Positions 22,481 through 32,642 of a stretch of DNA of 64,000 bases are shown here, in pieces. The notes below the pieces were generated by a model. The model made no database searches, was not told the origin of the DNA, and was given only the letters and a program-made list of their open reading frames with translations. Source of the stretch: Meconema thalassinum (lineage: Eukaryota; Arthropoda; Insecta; Orthoptera; Tettigoniidae); the NCBI GenBank assembly GCA_946902985.2, contig OX336397.1:188546813-188610812 (forward strand), given 5' to 3'. Position numbers and translations under genes: made by a program. How positions within the stretch are numbered: the first letter of the stretch is position 1; each line of letters opens with the position of its first letter.

Positions 22481-24440
22481 GATACGTAAACTAGAAATTA
22501 AGTTAGAATAATACAGGGTAACACCCATCACAATTTGGGAACAATCGTATTAACCAACTGAAAGGCATTTAATTTCGCAATGTTCGATGATCAAGAGAAA
22601 CGGATCAAGAGTTCTAACTACACAATAGTTAACTAGTGGAAGTTCAGCATTTGCATTACTATGAATGATTTCCTCAAATAAGTGAAACTGAGCTCGTTTT
22701 AACTCTTCAATGATGAGGTGTTGGTACAGTCAATATATTTTATACAGACAATAATGTTTTATGTGTCGGAGATTTTAGATTAACATGTTTTCCGGATGAA
22801 CGTGTTAGTACTCCTAAAACATCAAAAAAGCGACTGTGCTTTCAAGAATCAACATGGTCCCTCATCGCCGCGATTGAGAGGATAAATAAGAATTGGGTGA
22901 TGCCTTATGACTTAAGTACGACCATTCAGCTTTCATTTCTCTTACAAATTGTATTGGAATGTTGTAATTCACATGCTTTTTCTGCAACGAGTTGCACTGA
23001 CGGATTATGTTTGAAAAGAAAAGACTGTTAGTGGACATCACTTCTAATTCAATGAAACGGGCAACTGAACACCAAGTAATTAGCGATGGATTTGTATGTT
23101 CAAATGAGACAAATTAGTTCGCAGTTTTTTCGCTATGTAACAGCCATATTGCCTAGTTGTAATAGACAGCCCACATAATTTTATCTAAACATATGGGTTA
23201 TCACACTTCACTAATGAAAAGCTCATGGATGGATGGAGAGCGCTATTTGGGGCTACACCGATTGTGCAGAGATGATTGATTTTCCTAAACTTCAAAACAG
23301 AAGAACACAGTACATATAGTGTGGTGCGTTATGATATATAGAAGGTGGCAACCCTTTAAGAACCACACAACACAGCGCGCACTTATCCAACTATCGGCAT
23401 ACCACTGCATGTCTCCCCTCTAGCATTCCACCCTTTAACTGGCACGGTTTATTCTGAACTTTCACTTTTCTCACCACAGTGGCTTAATCCTTCTTACCCG
23501 AAGAAGTATTAAAAAATTATCGACCTGTACTTGCAATGCAAGCAGTTCACACTATGTACAGAGTATTTCCAAACAAATTCCTGTTACCAAAAATATGGGA
23601 ATACCAGTTCCGGGCCTCTATTGGTAATTTGTGTGTATAAATGCGATTAAAAGTGTGCGTCACGATACGTCACTAATTATTATCTTAATGAAATGGCGTA
23701 GCCTGTACAATTAAACTTTGTCAGTCTTACGTTTTAACGTTGTGCCGTGGATTGTACTGCTTTTGTTTCTACGTGAATGCCTATGGTTGATGGCATGTTT
23801 AGTGGGGGAGTGACAAAATGGAGTTGTTCAAATCCCGATTTTAACGGAATCTAATATATCTATAGGGTTATGCGATGAAAGTTATTCTCCACGATAGTGA
23901 TGGAACTTTACGTTAGCTAACCACTTATTGAATGAGCAAAACGGTAAACAGTTCATTTAGCCAGAGGAGAGTTAGCGAGACAGTCGCGACACAATCCACT
24001 CTCATCTCCTTTATAAAATACACCACTAGTCAGTTGACATATTGTTAGCATTTGCGTGTAAGAGAAGGTATTATTGTGTCTTTGGTAACTAAAATTAAGT
24101 TTTACTAAGTTAAGTTATTTTTATGAAACTGTGGTTGAATAATGTTTATACTATGACAATGAAAAGAAAGGGCAAGTCGATTCGCGAAATTGGACTTAAT
24201 ATTTTAATACCCACAAATATTACGGTAAGTTAAGTTTCGTTTTACCGTGAGTTACAAAATGAACCTCAATAAAAATATACGGCTTAATTTAACAAATTAT
24301 AAACATTGTTTCTAATAGAAATATGTGTGTCTTTCTTGTAAATACATATAATTGATGTACACGATCTACGATAGGCACGGTTATAATAAAACGTTATTGT
24401 TTTGTCTTCTTATGCTGTCTGTTCACTCTTAAATCAAATG
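22481..24440. other. AT-rich stretch without recognisable gene
   Basis: No open frame with family motifs, no tandem repeats and no match to the other repeat families in the window. Confidence 0.4.
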
Positions 24441-24801
24441 GAGCAACTTCGGTGGTGTAGTTGGTAGGATGCTGAGCTTCTCTGCCCAGGATCGCGTGTT
24501 GAAACCCGGTCAAAGTCGTCGGATTTTTAGGATCGTTAAGAATCCCTCAGTTTGCCTTACTTCGGATAGATTTAAGGCATGAAAAAGAACCTTCCACTAA
24601 CTACCGTTGAAGAAGCCAAAATTTGTAGGTTCGTTTGATAACGCAATATTAGTACGAACATTCGCCGCCACATGCTGACTCCGATGGCATTTACTAGCCC
24701 CGTCTGCTACTAGGTGTCATGGTCGGTAGCATTTGGTGGAAAAATAGGCACTAATTGAAAAAAATATTCGTCTGCAGTCCTTCTGCCTAAATCAAAGAAA
24801 C
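24441..24801 (+). mobile_element. tRNA-derived SINE copy 1, 5' part
   Basis: Starts with a tRNA-like head: A-box region TGGTGTAGTTGGTAGG (24452) and B-box region GTGTTGAAACCC (24496). The family's body follows (GTCGTCGGATTTTTA, CCTTCCACTAACTAC, GGTAGCATTTGGTGG, CTGCAGTCCTTCTG). The same order is found in copies at 51278 and, reversed, at 55556 and 28150. The copy is interrupted at 24802 by a hAT element and continues at 25615. Confidence 0.75.
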
Positions 24802-25614
24802 TAGGGATCCGATTTTAAGGTGCTAAATATCGGCAAAATATTTATTTTTTATGCATTAAAAATACCTGAAATATGTGACAAAAAAGTAAAAATATTTAAT
24901 TATAATTTAGTTTATTAATGTGAATATAAACAATATGCAGTACTCACATATGCAATTTATGCTATGCCTCACTGACTACTGAAGAATTACAATACACAAC
25001 GAGATACATCTTCAGGTTGTCCATCACAAATGACCGACGATTATCGCGAAACACTTCTTCTGAAGGCGCGAAACTGCGGCAATATGTTTCTTGCTCTTGA
25101 ATTGTTGTGTTACTTGAGATTGCTGTTAAGCCATGATTGCTTTCCCACATGGTTGGCAGAACAGAACATCCCCATCAGAAGTAAATGTATCTATAAATTC
25201 GGCAACATACTGCTGCACACGATAACTTGGAGTTGCTTTTACTTTAGGGCATTGAACTGGATGTGAGTGACACTTGTTCCAGGTAGCTAGGAGCGGGTTT
25301 AGTACATTGTGCAATATGGCTGTGGACAAGGAAATTCCCGGCTTCCACAGTGAGTGGCACGAGGCGGCAATATAAGATTAACACAGTTACAAGCTGACAT
25401 ACGCTCTGCACGAAGATTAAATAGCACACAGGTTGAAGTACCACATAAGAAAAATGCAATAAATTGAAAGATCTAGCATACTGATTTTAAAAATGTAAAT
25501 ATTATGTATTTTTATGTGCTAATAAGTGAAAAACAGGAATTTATGTATTTATAGAAAAAATGCTTAAAATATGTATTTACATAAAAAAATATTCACCTAA
25601 AAATCCGAGCCCTA
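24802..25614 (-). mobile_element. hAT-like element inside the SINE
   Basis: 813 bp bounded by imperfect inverted ends: TAGGGATCCGATTTTAAGGTG at left and the complement of TAGGGCTCGGATTTTTAGGT at right, both continuing into AT-rich ATATTT runs. It carries a fragment of a hAT-type N-terminal DNA-binding domain. The flanks (AAAGAAAC / CAGATAAC) are only partly alike, so an 8-bp duplication is suggested rather than shown. The remainder of the transposase is missing. Confidence 0.65.
25028..25252 (-). pseudogene. hAT transposase N-terminal (BED/CGGBP1-like) fragment
   Basis: The minus frame reads CPKVKATPSYRVQQYVAEF, then DGDVLFCQPCGKAIMA, a TAA stop, and in the same frame QQSQVTQQFKSKKHIAAV. The spacing C-x2-C ... 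H-x(n)-KKH is that of the BED-like zinc domain at the start of many hAT transposases and of the hAT-derived vertebrate CGGBP1. The stop and the absence of a catalytic domain show it is a relic. It lies centrally in the hAT-like element. Confidence 0.65.
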
Positions 25615-25628
25615 CAGATAACAGACAC
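25615..25628 (+). mobile_element. SINE copy 1, short middle piece
   Basis: CAGATAACAGACAC lies between the hAT and the MITE. It corresponds to the AAGACGCACGC stretch of the reverse SINE copy at 55.6 kb. Confidence 0.5.
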
Positions 25629-25630
25629 TA

Positions 25631-25844
25631 TAGTAAAGCCATCATTACTTACGACTTGACGTTTCAGTGCTAGGCTAAGTTTCGTTCGCTAAATCACGGC
25701 ATCGCGAACGAAACTCAATTTGTCGTGATATATCGATTTGAATGGCTGTCTGTGATTGTCTAGTTAAAGTGATTTTCCTTCTGACCGCTAGATAACTCAA
25801 GTGAACACTGAAACGTCAAGTCGGAAGTAATGATGGCTTTACTA
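25631..25844. mobile_element. 214-bp MITE with 40-bp terminal inverted repeats
   Basis: Left end TAGTAAAGCCATCATTACTT... and right end are inverted repeats of about 40 bp with one mismatch. TA is present on both sides (25629-25630 and 25845-25846), as expected of Tc1/mariner-type insertion. Removing it restores the SINE reading CAC-TA-GTACAGCCATCAC, matching the uninterrupted copy at 55.6 kb (CGC-TA-ATAAAGCCATCAC). An inner palindrome with 12-bp arms (AGTTTCGTTCGC ... GCGAACGAAACT, 25678-25715) makes it strongly self-folding. No coding. Confidence 0.85.
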
Positions 25845-25846
25845 TA

Positions 25847-25886
25847 GTACAGCCATCACAATTACCACCGGTTATCAGACAAATTC
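25847..25886 (+). mobile_element. SINE copy 1, 3' part
   Basis: GTACAGCCATCACAATTACC then ACCGGTTATCAGACA is the reverse complement of 55556-55597, the 3' part of SINE copy 3. This confirms that copy 1 is one SINE split by two insertions. Confidence 0.7.
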
Positions 25887-26198
25887 TACACACACCCAAA
25901 GTACACGGGGCTACATGACCGCAGCCTCTAAACTGAGGAACCAACCAACCAACTAAATCTTATGGTTACAAGACCGCGAAAAGAACTTCAAACGTTAGCA
26001 ATATAGGTAAAACATAATTTATATTTCTGTGATGCATAGTTAATACAAATTCAATTAAGCAACTCGTAATGAGCCAAGTCTTCCTATCACCCATTTTCCT
26101 AGATAATGTTCAAAGAATTAATCCTTTGCTGAAACAAATTTGCCCATTTTTGAGCTTTACACATTGATATGTTCATATAGCCTAGATATCGATATATA
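25887..26198. other. Spacer with (CCAA)n run
   Basis: Contains GAGGAACCAACCAACCAAC near 25937, which may be a reversed SINE tail of a different family. Nothing else recognised. Confidence 0.4.
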
Positions 26199-26200
26199 TA

Positions 26201-27501
26201 TGGTGCGTTCAAAAAGTAACGAGCTGGAGGCATAATTACAGAAACCAGTACCTCTATGTTAGAAGTATTGGCCCTGGCTATTGAGGCACTTGCCCACTGT
26301 GAAACGAGGCGGTGATCGGCTGTCTCATAATATTCCCTGGGCTGCGATGTGAACCAGTTCCACACGTACAGCTGAACGTTGGCGTCCGAGGTGAATCGTT
26401 GGCCCCGCTGAGCCCTTTTCAGGGGACCAAACATGGAGTAATCACAGGTCTGGACTTTATGGAAGGTGGCCGAGGACCTCCCATTTGAATTTCTGCAGGA
26501 GTGCCGCGACTGCGTTGGTCGTATGAGGTCGTGCATTGTCGTGGAACAGAATGACCCCACGGGTGAGATTGCCTGGTCGTTTTGTTTTGATCGCTTGGCG
26601 AAGGGTGGTCAAGGTTTGCGAGTAACGCTGGGCATTCACTGTTGTCCCTTGCGGCATGAATTGTATCAGAAGGGGGCCATCTTGGTCAAAGAAGAACGTC
26701 GGCATTATCTTTCCTGCACTCGTGTGGATGGCCTTGCCTTTTTTGGGTGGTGGTGACCCTGGATGCTTTCACTGGAGGCTTTGTCGTTTGGATTCTGGTT
26801 CGAAGTGATGACACCATGACTCATCTCCAGCCACCACTCGTTCCAGGAACCCATTCCCTTCCCTCGCATAGCGCTGCAGATAACCAAGATATGCTTCCTG
26901 GTGTGATTGAAGACTGTGGGGCACCCATTGGGCACACACGTTGCGCAAGTGCAGTCGTTCCTTCATGATGGTGTGCACACATCCGACGCTCAATCCGACC
27001 ACGACGGCTATGCCGTTCACTGTCACTCGGCGGTCCTGGGTAATTAGTGCGTCAACCAGCTGGACGTTGTCATCAGTAATGCAGGGGGATGCCCCAGACC
27101 GGGTATCATCGGCTAACTACACCCGTCCTTCCCTGAAGCGCTTGTGCCACGCCTTGACCCTTGCAAGGGACATGCAGTGTTCGCCGTACACTTGTGACAT
27201 TCGGCGATGAATGTCCGTTCCCCCTACTCCTTCCGCTGTCAGAAACCGAACACCACCTCTTTGCTCTTCGTTTGACGTCTACATGTCACTGTTTGCAATG
27301 CGACTGTCAGAGTTGGTCGATGGATGCATGCTGCTGCTCGCTTTGTATCGTCACGTGATGTGCACGCGTGCCCTCTACCGACGGTCTGTGACCTTCCACG
27401 CTCTGGTGGGAACCACACCTCGTTTCACACGCCACGATTAGCCGATGCCGTCACCGGTTTGCGCATTGCAGCTTCCGGCTCGTTACTTTTTGAACGCACC
27501 T
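26201..27501 (-). mobile_element. mariner element, inactive
   Basis: 1301 bp, the usual mariner size, with matching ends: left TGGTGCGTTCAAAAAGTAAC and right its complement from AGGTGCGTTCAAAAAGTAAC. TA dinucleotides flank both sides (26199-26200 and 27502-27503). It encodes a broken transposase on the minus strand. Confidence 0.93.
26215..27260 (-). pseudogene. mariner transposase, frameshifted
   Basis: Cut-and-paste transposase relic. The N-terminal helix-turn-helix region is recognisable (HMSLARVKAWHKRF-like near 27165, then a stop, then LADDTRSGASPC and VNGIAVVVGLSVGCVHTIMK). The first catalytic Asp is kept in GDESWCHHFEPESKRQS, the second in ILFHDNARPHTT. The third region should read SPDL...CDYSMF but is split by a stop and frameshift (GHLP stop SPDL stop, then in another frame CDYSMFGPLKRAQRG). 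At least one stop and two frameshifts separate the three parts, so no active protein can be made. The C-terminus runs into the left inverted repeat, as is usual for mariner. Confidence 0.9.
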
Positions 27502-27503
27502 TA

Positions 27504-27961
27504 TAAAACAAGACCAAACTGTAGTTACCATAAGAGTAGTTTTGCTCGAGTCCTCACCCCATTGTAAGTTTGATTCCTCGCTACGCCACTGAGTACATTA
27601 AACAAGGTAAAATACTCGTAGTGTCGATATTGCTTTACGGAATTTTATTTTCACCTGTAGAATATTCTCAAGTTTTAAATTAATAAAGAATGTAATTATC
27701 AAAAATAGTACAAAAATCGGTTCCAACTGGGATTACAAATTGCATTATCTCTGTTATACATTAACTTACATCGCAATAATGTGACGTCGTTAATTAAGAG
27801 TTATTATTGATTTACGCCTAAACATACCGTACAGCCGTAGAATCAGGTGTACAAAACATTCGGTAGAATTCAATCCAAAACGTTTCATTTCGTATAATAC
27901 TACCACTTCCATCTTGCTCTTCCTTTATCTGTAAAATTTATCGAGTGAAAAGTGCAGGTTT
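27504..27961. other. Spacer, nothing recognised
   Basis: AT-rich; no gene or repeat supported. Confidence 0.4.
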
Positions 27962-28117
27962 GGTTAGTAAAGAGACCGCCTCTGCGGTCCTAGAAATCAC
28001 TGCCTAATGGACCATGCATTATTATTATAATTGAACTATGGTAAGTAATGAGACCACCGCTCCGGTTCTGGAATCCACTGCCTTATGGACCATGCATTAT
28101 TATTATATTTGAACTGC
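27962..28117 (+). repeat. 78-bp tandem duplication
   Basis: Two units starting at 27962 and 28040, each reading GGT(T/A)AGTAA(A/T)GAGACC and TTATGGACCATGCATTATTA with about 10 differences. A local tandem duplication. Confidence 0.8.
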
Positions 28118-28142
28118 CGCCAAATGGCCATAGTGGGGTATT

Positions 28143-28275
28143 CTTATTGAAAGCCCGTTGGCTCCCCATATTTCAATTAGTTCTAACTTTGGCTACCGGT
28201 AATCTGTCACTGGCACTTAGCTGGGAATGTTGGAACTTGACAGAGCGTTTCTAAACAATAACCTACAAATTTAGC
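28143..28275 (-). mobile_element. SINE copy 4, 3' fragment
   Basis: The stretch GTTGGCTCCCCATATTTCAA, AGTTCTAACTTTGGCTACC, CACTTAGCTGGGAATGTTGG and GAGCGTTTCTAAACAATAAC follows the same order as reverse copy 3 (GCAGCCAATTTATTTCAAAT, AGTTCCTACTTTTGCTACC, ACCTAGCTGCGAAC, AAGCGTTTATCAAATC). The tRNA head is absent. Diverged. Confidence 0.5.
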
Positions 28276-28795
28276 TTCACACTACCTGTTGTAGTTATTG
28301 AGGTTTTAAGGGACGGAACCACGAGGTCATCTGCCCGTTGTAATTATGTATTTACGTAACATTTTACTTCACCTTTTTTATTGTGAGCCTAATGATCTAT
28401 TTTCGGGTGATGATAAATAAAAGTTTTTAAATTTAGACACGTTCTCTTTCTTTGGGTTCTTATTAATTTAAAACTTGATTTGTTGAGTTTTATTTAAATG
28501 TTGCTCGCCTACCATTAACGAAAATTCCCCTGTCTACCCTTTTAATTTGTTTTTCCATACGGACTGGTTTTAAGTTTTTGTTTTGCATCATCACCATATT
28601 TAAATGTTTAATATCTCTATATAAAGGTGAATGTTTGTTCCATATACTGAGCCCGTATTCGCTCATGCTGGTGATATTCTCCTAGGCAGCATGTATTATT
28701 TACAGCACATCTTTGCTGAACGTACCCTGGAAGCTAGCCCAAGCTTCAGTCATTCTTTTGACTCTGCACACACCTTCTAAATATTTATTCTGGGT
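28276..28795. other. Spacer, nothing recognised
   Basis: AT-rich, no gene. ACGGAACCACGAGGTCATCT near 28314 resembles common insect SINE consensus pieces but stands alone. Confidence 0.4.
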
Positions 28796-28796
28796 T

Positions 28797-30250
28797 TTTA
28801 GCCTACTTTTCACATTTTGCAAAAATGAAGGAAAAGTAGACTGATGAGATCGGGCAAAAGTATGTCTGTCTGTCTGTCTGTCTGTCCTTGTCTGTCTGTC
28901 TGTCTGTCAGTCTGTCTGTCTGGCTGTGTATGGGTGTCTCCCTATCAACTCCTAAACGGATGCAGCAATCGAAACAAAATTTGGTAGGAGTAAAGATCTA
29001 TACCTTAATATCTCACGGCCATATTTGAAAATGATGTCAGTGCTAACAACTGCTGAAAAATCGCAATTGAAATTTGAGCTCCATGTTGGGTAACTTGGAA
29101 CGTATCAATGGGAGCTATTTCAAAATTGGCACACGTATATATAATAATTTTGCAGTTTAATTTCCCGGAGGCCATACATGGCAGTGTTGCCATAATGATT
29201 ATAAGCCTGCTGATAGCTCCAAATTGTAAATGCATATAACTTCTATACTATCAATATCGGATTTCAACCAAATTTCGTATGTGCTATGAATACATAAAAA
29301 GATATGACTGAGCGTATTCTTAAGAGCCACCAAGGCTGCCAACTGTTAATAAATGCTCTCATTTTTTTTTAGCCAAATACCCATATATCAGAAAGTATGC
29401 AAGCCGACAGCTTTAAACTATGCACATGTTTAGTACCTGACGTTCTATATTAATTTGCAGTAACGTATATACGTCATTGCTACCAACATGATTGTAAGCC
29501 TGCTGAGAGGTCCAAATTTAAATACATGTAACTTCTATACTATCATTTGGATTTCAACCAAATTTCGTGTGTGCTATGTGTACCATAACATATATGACTA
29601 TGCCGATTCCTAAGAGTAACCAGGGCTGCCAACTGTTAATAAATGCTGTCTCTATTTTTGGTACCCTAATATCAATATATCAGAAAGTATGCAAGCCAAT
29701 AGCTCTAAACTTTGCACATGTATAGTACATGGCGTTCTAGATTATTTTGGAGTAACTAATATAGGCCTTCGCCAGTGCTGCCAACATGATTCTAAGTCTG
29801 CTGATAGGTCCAATTTTAAAATGCATGTAACTTCTATACTAACTCATGGATTTCATTCATAATTGACACAACAATAGATCATATTATATCAGATTATTTC
29901 TGACCAATACATGTACGTCATTGTTGCCAACATGATTTTACGCGCGCTGTTAGATCCAATGTTTAACTGTATGTAACGTCCATGCTATCCATTGGACTTC
30001 CAACCTAATTTTGTATTCTGTACCTTAAGAGATGGAACTAAGAATATATTCAGTCACCAGGGCTGCCAACTATAGTTCTCTATTAGGCTACATTATGCCA
30101 GGTATACAGTATTTTAAACTAATTAGAAATTTCAATATTACCAACTTAATTTCGTCATTATTCTAGATAGATCAATATTGACTAATCATTGGCATGAATC
30201 TTAAATTTTAACAAAACTAGGCTCTTTAGTTCGTCACGGAACTTCTTGTT
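28797..30250 (+). mobile_element. Helentron/HINE-like element, copy b
   Basis: The 5' hairpin is TTAGCCTACTTTTCACATTT ... GAAAAGTAGACTGATGAGATC, followed by a (TCTG)n microsatellite (28864-28924) and CCTATCAACTCCTAAACGGA. The body has tandem units of about 290 bp; the recurring AACTGTTAATAAATGCT occurs at 29341 and 29631. The 3' end is AGTTCGTCACGGAACT followed by TCTTGTT, ending at 30250. No coding. Complete by comparison with copies c and e (about 1.45 kb). Confidence 0.75.
28864..28924 (+). repeat. (TCTG)n microsatellite in HINE copy b
   Basis: About 15 units of TCTG/TGTC with small interruptions, placed directly after the 5' hairpin as in copies c and e. Confidence 0.95.
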
Positions 30251-31858
30251 ACGATTGAAATTACATTTTTCACACTACCAGGACTTATCATACTTCATTC
30301 TGTATCATTTTCAACGATAATGTAGCCCAATTATGGATTTAAAACTAAATTAAATGGTATTACCTCGCAGGCACTTGAGATGAAATTTAAATAGTCGCTA
30401 CACGACGTGTGAGAACAGTTGTAGAATCTGTGTGACGGATACCAACGTGTCATAAATTCTTTGGCAGATACAAGGGCAATTTTGTATAATAATCTGCAAA
30501 GTATCGAGCCAGTGAATCTATTGATAAAAACTACGCATATAAAATCAGTGAAACCACATATTTTCCACGATACAACATGAATAAACTCTACCACTTGGAC
30601 GTCACTTTTACTAACGTTTCTGATATGCCTATCATGGCCTAAGCCACCAATGTGTAGAAGATGTCTGGAACTTGGCTAGTATTATAAATTGGAAGCGGAA
30701 GAGGAAATATTGGGGCAGGATGGACAGGCCCAGGACGGATAAAATTAACCCTCCAACCGGAGATGATTACTGGTCAATCTCTTGGTGTCTGAGGCGAACA
30801 ACATGTCTGTCGTGAGTTTGTAAGCTAATTTCCCTCATGTACAGGTGTTGGGTCTGCGGTGGAGTAGATGTTAGCAACCGAACCGATGACAACCTTAATC
30901 TAGATAGTATCAGTAGTGTAGTTATTTTTCTTTCTGATGCATACTTTTATTAGCAGCTTATTGATCCTGGTTTGCAATAGTTTTGGTGAGACACCAAATA
31001 GCATTCTGAACGCTGGTGCATTTGTATTATTTGTATTTCTCAATATGACAGGCACCCATAGTTTTGCGTTAGATTTGAAGCATTTTTCAGCCAGTCATTG
31101 CTGCATTTTAAAAGACATGTGGGAATTCCATAGTTCAATCTTTTATTAGACTTCATGTTAATTATTTTACGTAAACTGCGGGCGCAACATTTGATGTTTC
31201 AAGTTATAATCATCACCTTTTACATTTTTGGTTAAGCATTTTTATTTGTGTGGAACTTACTTGCCACAAGTTATTCCAAGAGCAGGAATTTATTGAGTGT
31301 ATTAGCAGTGCAGTTTAGCCTAGCTCGAACCCCGTACATTAAAAGTATCAGTTTACACAGCGCGAGGAGTAGAAGTGTTGTATTGATCCTAGTTATTTTG
31401 TACAAGTTGAGCGCACTTGTTGTTATGTGAATTTGAAAGCAGTTGAGTGAGATATCCTTCGGAATGTCAAAGGTGTTCAGACAGTTTGTAATGTCTGCAG
31501 TTTTATGTAATTTGTACAGAAATGATAAGTGTACAGCTATGCATCTTTTAACACGCTATTTTCCGTAGTATTTAGGACACTTCCTTATTATGTGTGTGTT
31601 TATGAAGGATCACGGTTGGACATTAGACGTGAATACCGTATTGTTAATGACAATTATTCTGCCATGCCCATTGCCAGAAAAATGTGATACACACGGCGAA
31701 CAGTCGTGATTGACGACTCTGTTCAAGGCCACGCATACAGTTATGAATTTACCCATGATGCTAGTGTTTCTCAATGCGAGACCAGACGACAATTGACCTT
31801 CAAATGTTATACATTTTATATGACCAAAAATGAAGGATTCTATTACAACAAAAAACTT
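30251..31858. other. Spacer between HINE b and LINE fragment
   Basis: No coding supported. It lies between two oppositely oriented HINE-like elements. Short open frames (for example 30331-30594 and 30937-31149) show no motifs. Confidence 0.4.
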
Positions 31859-32264
31859 GGTTTAATGAGGATTGCCAAAGATTAATAGAAGATAGAATAA
31901 GAGCAAAAAGGTGATGCTTACCAATGAAACTCTAACCAAGAAACAAAATTACAGACAAATAGGGAGACTAACAAAACACAACGAGCAGCTAAACGGAAAT
32001 TGGTGAAAGATCAGCAAAGAAAAGCAGAAGAAGATAGCAACAAAAATAATACAAGAGAATGTTTTCGCTTTGTCAATGCAATGAGGAGGAACAGACCATG
32101 GACCATATCATCCAGCGCTGCCCTCTACACGCCTACTCCGGGAGCCCTAGTGATCTGTTTCATCTTCGAGAATGTACTGTGGAATGGCTCCAAAACTTGA
32201 ACTTGGATTTGTGATTTGTTTTTATGTAATTCACCATACGATTAAATAAATAAAAGGGAGGCTG
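31859..32264 (+). pseudogene. LINE relic, linker joined to C-terminus
   Basis: Begins WFNEDCQRLIEDRIRAKR then stop, the conserved WFNxxC segment that lies between endonuclease and RT in many LINEs. Some 170 bp later it reads directly into the very C-terminal Cys/His segment at 32071-32214 (CQCNEEEQTMDHIIQRCPLH then TVEWLQNLNLDL and stop). The whole RT domain is absent, so this is an internally deleted copy. The tail TTAAATAAATAAAAGG ends near 32264. Dead element. Confidence 0.75.
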
Positions 32265-32642
32265 GGACTGCATTTTAAAAAAAGTAATGATTGATAGAAT
32301 TGAATGAAACTTGGTGTGTTGTCTCCTGATAATGAAATAAGGCCATATACCAATTTTCAGGAAAACAGCAACAGAACTTTCTGAGAAATTAACACTTACA
32401 ATTTAAAAGTTTAAAACTCGATAAGCATAAAAAATGCTCCAGCTAAAGAGTTATTTCAAATATCACATTGAAAACTGGTGTACAGGCACATCAAGGTATG
32501 GAAAGAATTTTAACAGAGAGAAACTCTGATATGTAGTCCATGAATGTGAGGAAATTTTTTTTTATGTGTTTATGTTTTTCTCAAATTATGCTAAAAAATA
32601 CCCCTTCGAAGGCTACTATCTTTCAAAGTATCAACATTATAA
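32265..32642. other. Spacer, possibly part of a diverged HINE-like element
   Basis: Contains ATTGAATGAAACTTGGTGTG, similar in style to the CGATTTCAATGAAACTCGG block after the microsatellite in HINE copy a. No ends can be defined. Confidence 0.35.

Noticed and set aside
24441..24520. Functional tRNA gene
   Set aside because: Only A- and B-box resemblance; no acceptor stem or anticodon arm that folds. It is the head of a SINE. Same for 51278.
26466..27506. Several plus-strand frames across the mariner
   Set aside because: All are antisense to the transposase; none has protein motifs.
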